Shown here: piece after piece, positions 8,075 to 16,919 of the stretch
How the letters are laid out: every line of letters begins with the position of its first letter
How positions within the stretch are numbered: position 1 is the first letter of the stretch
Assembly: GCA_963773745.1 (NCBI GenBank)
Contig: CAVZCL010000005.1
Coordinates: forward strand, 1,922,001 to 1,986,000
Reading direction: 5' to 3'
Length of the DNA: 64,000 nt
Origin: UBA5069 sp963773745
GTDB taxonomy: Bacteria > Chloroflexota > Anaerolineae > Caldilineales > Caldilineaceae
Position numbers and translations under genes: made by a program
The notes under the pieces: generated by a model
The model's input: the letters and a program-made list of their open reading frames with translations, nothing else
Told to the model about the DNA's origin: nothing
The model's database searches: none

Positions 8075-9028
8075 TCAACGAACGCGTGCGCGTGCGCCAG
8101 GGACAGGCGTATGGCGCAGCGCGTCTTCCACGATCTGCTGCGCCCCCACATTCTTGATGCGCGCCGACGGGCTCACGATGAGGCGGTGCGCGAGGATGGT
8201 AGGCGCAAGCAGCTTGATGTCGTCCGGGAGGACAAAGTCGCGCCCTTCCATGGCCGCCCACGCGCGTGACGCCAGATAGAGCGCGAGGCTGCCACGCGGG
8301 CTGGCGCCCAGGTAGACGTCTGGGTGGTCGCGCGTCGTGGTGACGACATCCACAATATAGCCCTTGACAAGCTCATCCACGTAGACTTCGCGCGCAGCCT
8401 TCTGCGCCGTCACAAGCTCTTCGGCACCCACAACCTGCTGGATATCCTGAATGGGATGGTGGGTGGCCTGACGCGTCATGACGTCGATCTCGGCGGCGCG
8501 CGACGGGTAGCCAAGATGAATGCGCATCATGAAGCGGTCCACCTGCGCTTCGGGCAACGGAAAGGTGCCCTCATACTCAATCGGGTTCTGCGTGGCAAGC
8601 ACCATGAAAGGGCGCGCCATGGAATGGGTAATCCCGTCGACAGTGACCTGGCGCTCTTCCATCGCCTCGAGCAGCGCCGACTGCGTCTTGGGCGTGGCGC
8701 GGTTGATTTCGTCGGTGAGCACAATCTGCGCCATGATGGGGCCCGGGCGGAACTCGAACTCCATACTCTTCTGATTGAAGACGCTCACACCGGTGACGTC
8801 GCTGGGGAGCATGTCGGGCGTGAACTGAATGCGGCGAAAGACGCAGCCAACGCTCTTGGCCAGTGCGCGCGCCAGCATGGTCTTGCCCACGCCGGGGACA
8901 TCCTCAATGAGCACGTGCCCCTCGCACAGGAGGGCAACGAGCGTCTGGCGAATTTCCTGATCCTTGCCCACAATAACGGTGCGCACGTTGTCAAGAATGC
9001 GTTCCGCGACAGTTTGCACAACTTGCAT
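8075..9028 (-). CDS. MoxR-family AAA+ ATPase
   Basis: A 317-residue AAA+ ATPase of the MoxR group, which acts as a chaperone on VWA/DUF58 partners. Walker A is EDVPGVGKTMLARALAKS (about residues 43-60), Walker B is IVLTDEINRA, sensor 1 is VLATQNPIEYEGTFPLPEAQ, and the arginine finger region is QVDRFMMRIHLGYP. Length and motif order match the family. The adjacent DUF58 gene downstream is the expected client. The 9029-9413 gap upstream holds two mirror copies of the GAAGCGAGGCTTCC hairpin. Confidence 0.95.
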   Translation of the reverse strand: MQVVQTVAERILDNVRTVIVGKDQEIRQTLVALLCEGHVLIEDVPGVGKTMLARALAKSVGCVFRRIQFTPDMLPSDVTGVSVFNQKSMEFEFRPGPIMAQIVLTDEINRATPKTQSALLEAMEERQVTVDGITHSMARPFMVLATQNPIEYEGTFPLPEAQVDRFMMRIHLGYPSRAAEIDVMTRQATHHPIQDIQQVVGAEELVTAQKAAREVYVDELVKGYIVDVVTTTRDHPDVYLGASPRGSLALYLASRAWAAMEGRDFVLPDDIKLLAPTILAHRLIVSPSARIKNVGAQQIVEDALRHTPVPGARARVR

Positions 9029-9167
9029 AGCGTTTCCTCGCCGTGCAGCGGCCCGATTTTAACCGGGGCTCATGAAAAACGGGCGCTGCTTGGGCAGCGC
9101 TGCAGCATAAGATACAGTATCTGCGGCGCGGCGGCAAGAAGGTGGGGTCGGGTTTCGGGGCAAAGTT

Positions 9168-9289
9168 GAAGCGAGGCTTCCGATTTTGGAAGCCTCGCTT
9201 CGGATGGTTCAGCTTGCGCCGATCGTCACAATCGGTACACGCTTGCGGCTTAGCCGAAGCGAGGCTTCCAAAATCGGAAGCCTCGCTTC
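9168..9289. repeat. Two mirror-image copies of the GAAGCGAGGCTTCC hairpin
   Basis: Hairpin 1 is 9168-9201 (14-bp arms around GATTTT). Hairpin 2 is 9256-9289 (the same arms around AAAATC), so hairpin 2 is the exact reverse complement of hairpin 1. Together they form a larger palindrome with a 54-base unique middle, the layout of REP doublets (BIMEs). Other copies are at 43202-43235 and 50824-50859. It sits between the divergently transcribed moxR and TIM-barrel genes. Confidence 0.85.
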
Positions 9290-9317
9290 CCCCACCCATC
9301 CACACCCGACACCCCGC

Positions 9318-9347
9318 TTTCAGCGCAACTGCGTTTCCTGCTATACT
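9318..9347 (+). promoter_or_regulatory. Possible promoter of the TIM-barrel/repeat-domain gene
   Basis: A TATACT at 9342-9347 with a weak TTTCAG at 9318-9323 and an 18-base spacer, about 67 bases before the start at 9414. The -10 is convincing; the -35 is poor. Confidence 0.4.
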
Positions 9348-9413
9348 GGAGCGTGTACTCTTCTCGTGCGCAACAGAGAAAATCCGCCTGCAACAGATAG
9401 TTGAGAGCGCCCT

Positions 9414-9995
9414 ATGGAACTGCATGAATACCCGCGCCCAGCCAACGACACCGGCATCGGCATTCACTGGGCCCCCGGCTACGCGGCCGCTGTGGGCATG
9501 GCCAAATTGCGCGAGGTATGGATCCCCGAACTGCGCGCCCTGGGCGTGAAGTGGGTGAAGATTTACAACCACGACGGCGCGCTGGACTTTGCCGAGCTCC
9601 TGCTGCGCGAAGGCTTTATGCCCATTGTGCGCCTCTACCGCCCCACGCCCAACCCGGGACGGCTGAGCCTGCGTGAGATCGTCTTTGTGGACTCATTCGT
9701 GCGCGCGGGTGTGCGCTATTTCGAGTTTAACAGCGAGCCCGACCGCGATTCGGAATGGAAGGGCGGACGCGTTCCCTCCAACGGCCTCGAGCTGGTGGCC
9801 GAAGACGCCATTGTCAATATGGAGGCCATCCTCGAGCGGGGTGGCATGCCCGGCGTGCCCGCGCTCTCTGTGGGCAGCACGTGGGACCTGGTGGGCAAGA
9901 TTGTGGCGCTGGGGCGCAAGGATCTCTTCGACGGGCCCGTATGGCAGGCTATCCACAACTATGCCGCGCAACCGGCCCATCGACTACCCCTTTGA
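9414..9995 (+). CDS. TIM-barrel glycosidase-like protein, N-terminal fragment (frameshifted)
   Basis: The N-terminal part of one large gene continuing to 12469. The text looks like a cellulase/glycoside-hydrolase-type barrel: GIGIHWAPGY, then LRALGVKWVKIYNHDG, PIVRLYRPTPNP, and GVRYFEFNSEPD, where the N-x-E pair resembles a clan-A acid/base site. Around 9960-9975 the frame changes. The continuation RNRPIDYPFDIGNQEGAAF is read in the next frame up to about 10133, and a second shift at the GGGGG run 10132-10136 leads into the long third frame. No signal peptide is visible. The substrate is unknown. Confidence 0.7.
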   Translation: MELHEYPRPANDTGIGIHWAPGYAAAVGMAKLREVWIPELRALGVKWVKIYNHDGALDFAELLLREGFMPIVRLYRPTPNPGRLSLREIVFVDSFVRAGVRYFEFNSEPDRDSEWKGGRVPSNGLELVAEDAIVNMEAILERGGMPGVPALSVGSTWDLVGKIVALGRKDLFDGPVWQAIHNYAAQPAHRLPL

Positions 9996-10138
9996 CATTG
10001 GCAATCAGGAAGGTGCAGCCTTCACCGAGCGCTTCTACCGCGCTGTGGCGGACGAAGCGTGGGATGAAAATGCCTGGCGCGGCCGCAGCCTGGCCGAGGT
10101 GAACCGGCTGCGCATGGACCGCTCGCGCGCCGGGGGCG

Positions 10139-12469
10139 ATGCTGCGTGACGATCACGCCGGCTGGCTCGCCTACCAGCACTTCGATGCGCTCAATCGCCA
10201 CCACCTCGGACGCAGCATTCCGATCCTGGCCACAGAGAGCGGCTATGTTGTGGGCGATGACAGCGACGCGCGCTATCCCGCAGCAACGCCCAACCTGCAT
10301 ATGGCGCAAACGCTGGAACTCTGCCGCACGCTTATGGGGACCAGCACACGCTTCCCCGCCGTGCCCGACTACTTCTTCTGCGCCACCTTCTCGGTGATTG
10401 CCAACCAGCAACTGGGCGGCAACAGCGCGTGGTGGGAGAAGTTCGCGTGGTACAGCAACCGCTGGGCCGGGGGCAGCCTGCCGATTGTGCGCGCGCTGCG
10501 TGCCGAGCCGAAGGCGGCGCGCAAGTGGCAAGGCGCCACAAGCGGTGAACCGCTGCTGACATTGCGCGGGGCGGTGTTGAACCGACGCGCGACGAGCACC
10601 GGACGCCCAACGCTCATCCTTGAGCGCGACGGGATGCAGGTCGCCAGCACGCTCGTCGACCCAAACAATCGCTACCTGCTCAACGAACTGGCGCCAGGCA
10701 ACTACACGCTGCGCCTCGAGGGCTACGAACTGCGCCAGCCGGTGACGCTGACTGCAGACCACGCAGAGCTTGTGGTGAACCTCGATGTGGGCAAGCCGGC
10801 GGTTGTCATCAGCCGCAGCGTTGTGCATGGGCATGTGCGCGGTGGCGCCGGTGCCTCGCTGCGTCTGCTGCGCTCGGGCGATGGCGAAGAATATCTATCG
10901 ACGGCGCGCGAAGACGGCGCTTTCCGCTTTGTCGACTTGCCGCCCGGTGGCTACTCGCTCCAGGTGATGCCCGCAGGCAGCCGCGTTGAGAACGTGACTC
11001 TGGACGGGCGCAACCAGGCCGAACTGGAAATGGCGGTGAGCGGCTGGGGCCATGTCATCGCCACGGCCGATCCAACGCCGAATTTGGGGGCAATCCGTGT
11101 GCGCGTGCAGGAATACACCGGCGCTGCGGTGCAGATCTATGGTGTTGGCGGCACAATCGCGCCGCAGATTACGGGCAACTCACCCAGCCTCCCGGGCGAT
11201 ATGTGCCAATTCGATGGCCTGGAAAATGGCCTCTATATTGTGACTGTGACGAACCTGCAGGACGATGACGGTATTCCTGTGGAACTGGAGGCGCGCGTCA
11301 CGGTGGATCGGCGGCGGGTGCCGCTGGTGGACTTTTCCTTCAGCGACGCGACGCAGCCGCCGGTGGTGGCGCAATCTTCGGTGGCAGGGCGCGTGATTGG
11401 CCCGCTGGAGCAGGCGAACCCGCTGCGCGTGCGCCTTATCGACGCCTCGGCCAATGCTGCCGAGCAGCCGGTGCAGGAGGATGGCTCCTTCAAGTTTGAG
11501 CGACTGCCCGCAGGCACCTATGCGATCGAGGTTGTGGGGCGCGACGCCTCCGGCCAGCGCCAGGACATTGCGCTTGACGGCGTCAATCAGGTGGAGGTGG
11601 ACCTGCTGCTGCCCATGCAGCGCCGCTCCATGGCCACGGTGGGCGAGAGCGGCGGCGGCGTGGTGCTGGGGCACATCCCGGGCGCGGCCGGCCGGCTGGC
11701 GCGCCTGGTGGATGCAGTGGGGAACGAGCAGCGCGCCAACGTGGCACTCGATGACACTGTGCGCTTTGAGCGGCTGCCTGCGGGCGAGTACACGCTCATG
11801 GTGGAAGGGGGCTACGAGCAGGGCGACCTGCTTGTCAACGGCCCGGGCGGCCACGAGGTGCTCTTTGCGCCGCTCGCCTCCTCCTGGGAGGTGCAGGTGA
11901 CACGCGGCGAGTCCATGCCCGGATACAGCGTGGTGCGCGTGGAGGTTGAAGGGCTCAAGGACGTGCCGGTCTTCATCTGGAAGGAAAACTGGGACGGCCT
12001 GGTGAAGCAGACGGGCAGCAGCCCGGAGCAGGGGCCGAATGCGCTGGAATTTTCGCCGCTGGGGCCGGGCATCTACATGATTGAGCCCGAAGGCTTGGGC
12101 GTGTGGACCGACGTTGAGGTAAAGGAACTGGAAGCCGTGTGGGTCACCTTCCGTGCCCGCACCGCACCCACGCACGCAAATCAGGTACTGCCGCTGCGCG
12201 TTGCGCAGACGCCGGCCGCGCCACCGGAAGCCGCCAAGCGCGTGCGCCACTATGTGTACATTGGCGATGCGCAGCTCGACGGCAGCCAGCTCTCCGAGGT
12301 GTTGAGCTACGCCGCGGCCGAACGCGCCGTCGCGGGCACTGACCAGGAAGAGGCGCTGCGGTCCGACGTGGTGACGCTGGTGGGCGGCTCGTCCACGGCA
12401 CAGGCGCTGCGTGAGCGGCTGATTGAGCAGGACATTGCAGTACGTGATTATCGAGGGCGTTGGCAATAG
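10139..12469 (+). CDS. Carboxypeptidase-regulatory-like repeat protein, main part of the gene starting at 9414
   Basis: The first 120 residues finish the barrel (GWLAYQHFD, PILATESGYVVGD, ATFSVIANQQLGG). Several prealbumin-like or carboxypeptidase-regulatory-like modules follow. Each has a G(R)V...LRL start and a sandwich core reading DGAFRFVDLPPGGYSLQV, DGSFKFERLPAGTYAIEV or TVRFERLPAGEYTLMV. The last 70 residues (YVYIGDAQLDG onward) form a separate small region. The full gene would encode about 1,015 residues. Such modules usually display or bind polysaccharide or support protein-protein contacts at the cell surface. The reading frame here is intact; the two breaks lie upstream. Confidence 0.75.
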   Translation: MLRDDHAGWLAYQHFDALNRHHLGRSIPILATESGYVVGDDSDARYPAATPNLHMAQTLELCRTLMGTSTRFPAVPDYFFCATFSVIANQQLGGNSAWWEKFAWYSNRWAGGSLPIVRALRAEPKAARKWQGATSGEPLLTLRGAVLNRRATSTGRPTLILERDGMQVASTLVDPNNRYLLNELAPGNYTLRLEGYELRQPVTLTADHAELVVNLDVGKPAVVISRSVVHGHVRGGAGASLRLLRSGDGEEYLSTAREDGAFRFVDLPPGGYSLQVMPAGSRVENVTLDGRNQAELEMAVSGWGHVIATADPTPNLGAIRVRVQEYTGAAVQIYGVGGTIAPQITGNSPSLPGDMCQFDGLENGLYIVTVTNLQDDDGIPVELEARVTVDRRRVPLVDFSFSDATQPPVVAQSSVAGRVIGPLEQANPLRVRLIDASANAAEQPVQEDGSFKFERLPAGTYAIEVVGRDASGQRQDIALDGVNQVEVDLLLPMQRRSMATVGESGGGVVLGHIPGAAGRLARLVDAVGNEQRANVALDDTVRFERLPAGEYTLMVEGGYEQGDLLVNGPGGHEVLFAPLASSWEVQVTRGESMPGYSVVRVEVEGLKDVPVFIWKENWDGLVKQTGSSPEQGPNALEFSPLGPGIYMIEPEGLGVWTDVEVKELEAVWVTFRARTAPTHANQVLPLRVAQTPAAPPEAAKRVRHYVYIGDAQLDGSQLSEVLSYAAAERAVAGTDQEEALRSDVVTLVGGSSTAQALRERLIEQDIAVRDYRGRWQ

Positions 12470-12657
12470 GGAGTAGGGAACAGGGCGTGGGCAGCAGGCA
12501 GTGGGGAACCGGGCGCTGGATTTGGGCGTTTGGCTGATGCGGGCCTGCCTTTGCGCAATTCATTCGTGGGCATGGATCGCCGGTTACACTCGCGCACCAA
12601 CACGACACCCCTGCGTGATAGCACGAGAAAGTGCCAATCTGACACTCACTCCAAGGC

Positions 12658-12686
12658 TTGACAATACGCTCCTATACACCTATGCT
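12658..12686 (+). promoter_or_regulatory. Sigma-70 promoter of the sugar ABC operon
   Basis: TTGACA (12658-12663) and TATGCT (12681-12686) with a 17-base spacer, giving a leader of about 150 bases before the ATG at 12842. This is one of the best promoter matches in the window. Confidence 0.75.
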
Positions 12687-12841
12687 GAAAATGCAGTTAC
12701 ACAGATGATTGGGTTTTCCGGTTACGGCTCAGCAACTCTACCGTGCTGTCCAAGACCGTTTTTCTACTTGTTTTGCTGATGGTGCGGCATATCAAAGCTG
12801 CCAAGCCATCTCCACAAACCACCAAGAGAAAAGGAGAAGGT

Positions 12842-14440
12842 ATGACGCGCAAAGTGATGACGCTGCTCAGCCTGCTCGTCGTGTTCGCCCTGGTCTTGGG
12901 CGCATGCGGACGCGGCGGCGATGCAGAGCCGACAGCAGTTCCAGAAGCCCCGGCGGCAGTTGAAGAAGCACCTGCTGCTGAAGCCCCTGCTGAGGAAGCA
13001 CCTGCAGCTGTTGAGGTTCCGGTCACAACCGAGGCCATGACCGACACAGCCGCCATGACCGAAACAGAGGCCATGACCGAAGCGGAGGCCATGACCGATA
13101 CAGAGGCCATGACCGAAACCGGGGCCATGACCGAAACCGGTGCCATGACCGAAACCGGTGCCATGACCGAAACCGTCGGCCTTTCCGACACACCGATGAT
13201 CCCGGGCGGCGCGCTTGAGCAGGCGTTGGCAGGTGACTTTGAGGGCTCAGTCGTCATTTTTGACGGCCCCTTCGCCGACGCCGACGCTCGCAAGTTTGAG
13301 GATTCCGTTAAGGCCTTTGAAGATGCCACCGGCATCGACATTCAGTACATCGGCGGCAAGGAGTTCGAGGGCAGCATCAACACCCGTGTGGACGCGGGCG
13401 ACGCACCCGACATTGCCGACTTCCCGCAGCCCGGCCTGCTGGCCAATCTGGTTGCTGCCGGCAAGGTGATCGACGTGAGCAGCTTCCTGCCCGAAGAGTA
13501 TCTGCAGCAGCAGTATCTGCAGAGCTGGATCGACATGGCGCAGATGGAAGGCCCCGATGGCCCCATCACCGCCGGCGTGTGGACCCGCTTCAACGGCAAG
13601 AGCCTCGTCTGGTATCCCAAGGTTGCATGGGATGAAGCAGGCTACGAGATTCCCCAGACATGGGACGAGATGCAGACGCTGATGGACACCATCGTCAGTG
13701 ACGGCGACACCCCGTGGTGCGTCGGCATTGAGTCGGGCGCGGCGACCGGTTGGCCCGCCACCGACTGGATGGAAGAGTTCATGCTGCGCACGACCTCGCT
13801 TGAAAACTACGACGCGTGGGTAAAGGGTGATCTGCCCTTCTCCTCGCCCGAGGTGACGAACGCGGCCGAGCAGTTGGGCGAAGTCTGGCTGAATGATGAC
13901 TACGTCTATGGTGGCCGCGACGCAATTGTGTCGACGAACTTCGGCGACGCCCCGGCCCCCATGTTCGAGGATCCGCCCAAGTGCTGGATGCACAAGCAGG
14001 GCAACTTCATCACCTCCTTCTTCCCTGGTGATCTGGAAGCCGGCGTGGATTACGACGTCTTCTACTTCCCGGGCATAGACGAGCAGTATGGCAAGCCCTT
14101 CCTCGTGGCCGGCGACATCTACGCGATGTTCAACGATCGCCCCGAAGTGCGCGCTGCGATGGAGTACTTCACCCGCGGCGAGTCTCTCAAGGCGTGGCTC
14201 GAGCAGGGCGGCACACTTGCCACCCAGACAGACGTGAACCTGGACTGGTACGGTGACGAACTCGAGCGGTCGATTGCCGAGCTCGCCAACTCCGCAACCT
14301 CCGTGCGCTTTGACGCCTCCGACCTTATGCCCGGCGAAGTGGGCTCAGGCTCCTTCTGGACCGGCATGACGAGCTGGGTGGCAGGCACAGTGGACCTTGA
14401 GACGGCTCTCCAGGAAATCGACGACTCCTGGCCCCGCTAG
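12842..14440 (+). CDS. Sugar ABC transporter substrate-binding lipoprotein (alpha-glucoside type)
   Basis: A 532-residue family-1 extracellular solute-binding protein. The N-terminal hydrophobic segment ends in lipobox VLGAC, followed by an Ala/Glu/Pro linker and eight six-residue repeats (EAMTDT/GAMTET type) at 13031-13174 that should act as a flexible stalk. The receptor domain starts near residue 120 with SVVIFDGPFADADARKFEDS and contains APDIADFPQPGLLANL. Size and the two partner permeases resemble AglE-like alpha-glucoside systems. The start at 12842 has AAGGAG at 12831-12836. No ATPase gene follows, so a shared MsmK-type ATPase encoded elsewhere is likely. Confidence 0.88.
   Translation: MTRKVMTLLSLLVVFALVLGACGRGGDAEPTAVPEAPAAVEEAPAAEAPAEEAPAAVEVPVTTEAMTDTAAMTETEAMTEAEAMTDTEAMTETGAMTETGAMTETGAMTETVGLSDTPMIPGGALEQALAGDFEGSVVIFDGPFADADARKFEDSVKAFEDATGIDIQYIGGKEFEGSINTRVDAGDAPDIADFPQPGLLANLVAAGKVIDVSSFLPEEYLQQQYLQSWIDMAQMEGPDGPITAGVWTRFNGKSLVWYPKVAWDEAGYEIPQTWDEMQTLMDTIVSDGDTPWCVGIESGAATGWPATDWMEEFMLRTTSLENYDAWVKGDLPFSSPEVTNAAEQLGEVWLNDDYVYGGRDAIVSTNFGDAPAPMFEDPPKCWMHKQGNFITSFFPGDLEAGVDYDVFYFPGIDEQYGKPFLVAGDIYAMFNDRPEVRAAMEYFTRGESLKAWLEQGGTLATQTDVNLDWYGDELERSIAELANSATSVRFDASDLMPGEVGSGSFWTGMTSWVAGTVDLETALQEIDDSWPR
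13031..13174 (+). repeat. Eight 18-bp coding tandem repeats in the lipoprotein linker
   Basis: Units of the form GRGGCCATGACCGAMRCM encode x-A-M-T-(E/D)-(T/A). The last three copies are nearly identical in DNA, suggesting recent slippage expansion, while the first are more diverged. Copy number probably varies between strains and only changes linker length. Confidence 0.85.
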
Positions 14441-14507
14441 ATTGTCGTTGGCCGGCCTTCGCCTGGCGGTTGCAAGAGCCGGGCTAAGCTGGTAATGTAG
14501 CAAGCCA

Positions 14508-14547
14508 AAGAGGGGCAGGGCGGCAGTTGCGCTGCTCTGCCCCTCTT
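14508..14547 (+). terminator. Hairpin between the binding-protein and permease genes
   Basis: AAGAGGGGCAG pairs with CTGCCCCTCTT around a GC-rich inner stem-loop. No strong T run follows. In binding-protein operons such a hairpin usually protects the upstream mRNA or partly terminates, lowering permease expression relative to the receptor. Confidence 0.65.
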
Positions 14548-14653
14548 GCATAATGGTGCATTCGTAGCACCCGTCCATCCCCGCAGTTGTAGCGTTTCTG
14601 ATTCACTCCTGACAAAAACCAACAGCTATATTTCCGCCTCGAGGAGACCTTGC

Positions 14654-15466
14654 ATGAGCGTCACACCTCAACCGGCGCAGCAAAAACCGGGCTTCGTCGA
14701 ATCCTTCACCACAGGCATTGGCCGCATCCTCATTTCGCTGGCCATCCCCACGCTCACCTTTGCGGGCCTGTATTGGGGCTTTATCTTCCTGCGCGACGGC
14801 AACGCGCCCAAATGGGTCATCACTTCGGTGGCCATTGTATGGGGCGTGGGTGGCGTGCTCGTCCTTTACCTGATTGCCAACTGGGTGGTGCAGAGTTTGC
14901 CCACGCGCTATGCGCAGGCCATCCAGCCCTTTGTCTTCGTTGGGCCGGCGGTGGCCATTCTCGTCTGGTACCTCGCGCTGCCCACAGTACGCACGCTCTG
15001 GATGAGCCTCCACGACCGCAACAACGTCGGGTTTGTCTGGCTGCAGAACTACCTGGCCGTCTTCACCGAGCGCACCATGCGGCTGGCCTTCGTCAACAAC
15101 CTCATGTGGATGGTGATTGGCGCATCGCTGACGATCATCGTTGGTCTGCTCGTCGCCGTACTGGCCGACCGCAGCAGTTGGGACAGGCTGGGCAAGACAG
15201 CAATCTTCCTGCCCATGGCAATCTCCATGGTCGGCGCAGGTATCATCTGGAACTTCGTCTATGAAGTGAAGGACATCAGTGACCCGCAAATCGGCCTGCT
15301 GAACGCGATTGTGGTTGGGCTTGGGCGGGAGGCCACGCGCATGGACTGCCATTGCCTGGCCATGGAACAACCTCTTTCTGATTGTGATTGTGGTGTGGCT
15401 GCAGGCAGGCTACGCGATGACGCTCTTCTCGGCGGCCATCAAGGGCATTCCTGCCGAGCAGATTGA
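14654..15466 (+). CDS. Sugar ABC transporter permease, N-terminal part (frameshifted, AglF-like)
   Basis: The first about 225 residues encode helices of a MalF/AglF-type permease: ISLAIPTLTFAGLYWGFIF, then WGVGGVLVLYLIANWVV, FVFVGPAVAILVWYLALP, and the start of the transport core WMSLHDRNNVGFVWLQNY. After about 15320 the frame reads nonsense (ATRMDCHCLAMEQPL). The true continuation (PRAWTAIAWPWNNLFL) lies one frame over and ends at 15773, so the two fragments form one gene. ATG 14654 has GAGGAG at 14641-14646. The gene follows the receptor gene by 213 bases. Confidence 0.85.
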   Translation: MSVTPQPAQQKPGFVESFTTGIGRILISLAIPTLTFAGLYWGFIFLRDGNAPKWVITSVAIVWGVGGVLVLYLIANWVVQSLPTRYAQAIQPFVFVGPAVAILVWYLALPTVRTLWMSLHDRNNVGFVWLQNYLAVFTERTMRLAFVNNLMWMVIGASLTIIVGLLVAVLADRSSWDRLGKTAIFLPMAISMVGAGIIWNFVYEVKDISDPQIGLLNAIVVGLGREATRMDCHCLAMEQPLSDCDCGVAAGRLRDDALLGGHQGHSCRAD

Positions 15467-15773
15467 GGCGGCGCGCGTGGATGGCGCGAACGAGTGGCAG
15501 GTCTTCTGGCGCATCATGCTGCCGTCAATCCAGGGCACGGTCATCACCGTGAGCACGACGGTCATCATCTTCACGCTCAAAATCTTTGATGTCGTCTGGG
15601 TGATGACAGGCGGGCAGTACGGCACGCAAGTGATCGCCACCGAGTTCTACCGGCAGTATTCCACCTACCGCAACTTCGGCTACGGTTCGGCAATTGCCAT
15701 TGTGCTGCTGATTGCGGTGATCCCCGTCATGGTCTACAACCTGCGCCAGTTCGGTGAAAGGGAGGCGTTCTAA
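15309..15773 (+). CDS. Sugar ABC transporter permease, C-terminal part (AglF-like)
   Basis: The C-terminal half of the permease begun at 14654, joined in reality near 15317-15335. It holds WPWNNLFLIVIVVWLQAGYAM (the pieces are contiguous helices) and the EAA loop EAARVDGANEWQVFWRIMLP that docks the ATPase. It ends with helices TLKIFDVVWVMTGG and IVLLIAVIPVMVYNLRQF. The stop TAA overlaps the ATG of the second permease in a TAATG pentamer, a classic coupling junction. Confidence 0.85.
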   Translation: MWLGLGGRPRAWTAIAWPWNNLFLIVIVVWLQAGYAMTLFSAAIKGIPAEQIEAARVDGANEWQVFWRIMLPSIQGTVITVSTTVIIFTLKIFDVVWVMTGGQYGTQVIATEFYRQYSTYRNFGYGSAIAIVLLIAVIPVMVYNLRQFGEREAF

Positions 15774-16919
15774 TGGCTGCTGCTGCTCCTGCCGAGACGA
15801 ACGCGACGACGTCGCAAGCGCAATTGGGGGCCCTTCTTCGTCAACTTCACCCTGGCCCTGATTGTCATTCTCTGGACTATCCCGACCTTTGGTCTGCTCG
15901 TGTCGTCGGTGCGCGATCGCTTCGATATTCAGACGACGGGGTGGTGGACGATCTTCCCCCACCGCGCGTGGGAGCCCGTGGCCACCTACCAGATTCCCCG
16001 CGAGCTGAACACCGAAGACCCGATTGACCTGAGTTCGATTGACCCTGTGCTTGAAGGTGTGGAGGCCCCCTTTGCCGAATTGCGCGACGGGTATGAGTCG
16101 CCCGATGGGACGCGCGTGCGCTGGTCGGGCAACCGGCGGCGTGGCACAATCGAAGTGGAACAGCGTAAATGGACGATGAACACGGACTTTACGCTGGACA
16201 ACTACCGCCAGGTGCTCTCGGGCAAGCGCTATGAGGTGATCAACCCGGATGGCTCCGTGACGGTGGAGTTGGGCGACAACCTCTCGGGCGCGTTCCTCAA
16301 CAGCCTGGCCGTCTCGATTCCGGCCACGGTGATTCCCATTCTGATTGCCGCGTTTGCCGCCTACGGCTTTGCATGGATGCGCTTCCCCGGCCGCAGAATC
16401 CTCTTCATGATGGTGGTGGCGCTGTTGGTGGTGCCCCTGCAGATTGCGCTGGTGCCCATCCTGAGGGACTATGTGGCCCTCTCTCTCAACGGCACCTTCC
16501 TGGGGATATGGCTCGCACATACGGGCTTTGGGTTGCCGTTGGCAACCTACCTGCTCTTCAACTACATCTCGCAGTTGCCGCGCGATCTCTTCGAGTCGGC
16601 CTTTCTCGACGGCGCTTCGCACTTCACCATCTTCATGCGGCTGGTGATTCCCCTCTCGGTGCCGGCGCTGGCCTCCTTCGCCATCTTCCAGTTCCTGTGG
16701 GTGTGGAATGACTACCTGGTGGCGCTCATCTTCCTGGGCGGCTCGCAGGTGAACCAGGTGCTCACAATGCAACTGGTGGCGATTACCGGCTCGCGCGGCA
16801 ACGACTGGCACCTGCTCACCGCCGGCGCGTTTGTGTCGATGATTCTGCCGCTGGTGGTCTTCATCTCCCTGCAGCGCTACTTCGTGCGTGGTCTCCTCGC
16901 CGGCTCCGTCAAGGGCTAA
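15773..16919 (+). CDS. Sugar ABC transporter permease (AglG/MalG-like), frameshifted near the start
   Basis: Second permease of the sugar importer. The start MAAAAPAETNATTSQAQ is read from 15773. At the GGGGG run 15826-15830 the frame changes, and the protein continues as WGPFFVNFTLALIVILWTIP and then VRDRFDIQTTGWW. The usual MalG-type order follows: a periplasmic loop with FTLDNYRQVL, helices around ATVIPILIAAFAAYGFAW, the EAA loop ESAFLDGASHFTIFMRLVIP, and a final helix ILPLVVFISLQRYFVRGLLAG. An insertion of about 90 residues before the core helices is typical of AglG. The stop codon lies inside a 91-bp palindrome arm. Confidence 0.85.

Noticed and set aside
15317..15335. Programmed ribosomal frameshifting in the permease gene
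   Set aside because: No slippery heptamer with downstream structure, and similar one-base breaks occur in nusA, ribF, xpt and others; a sequencing cause explains all of them together.
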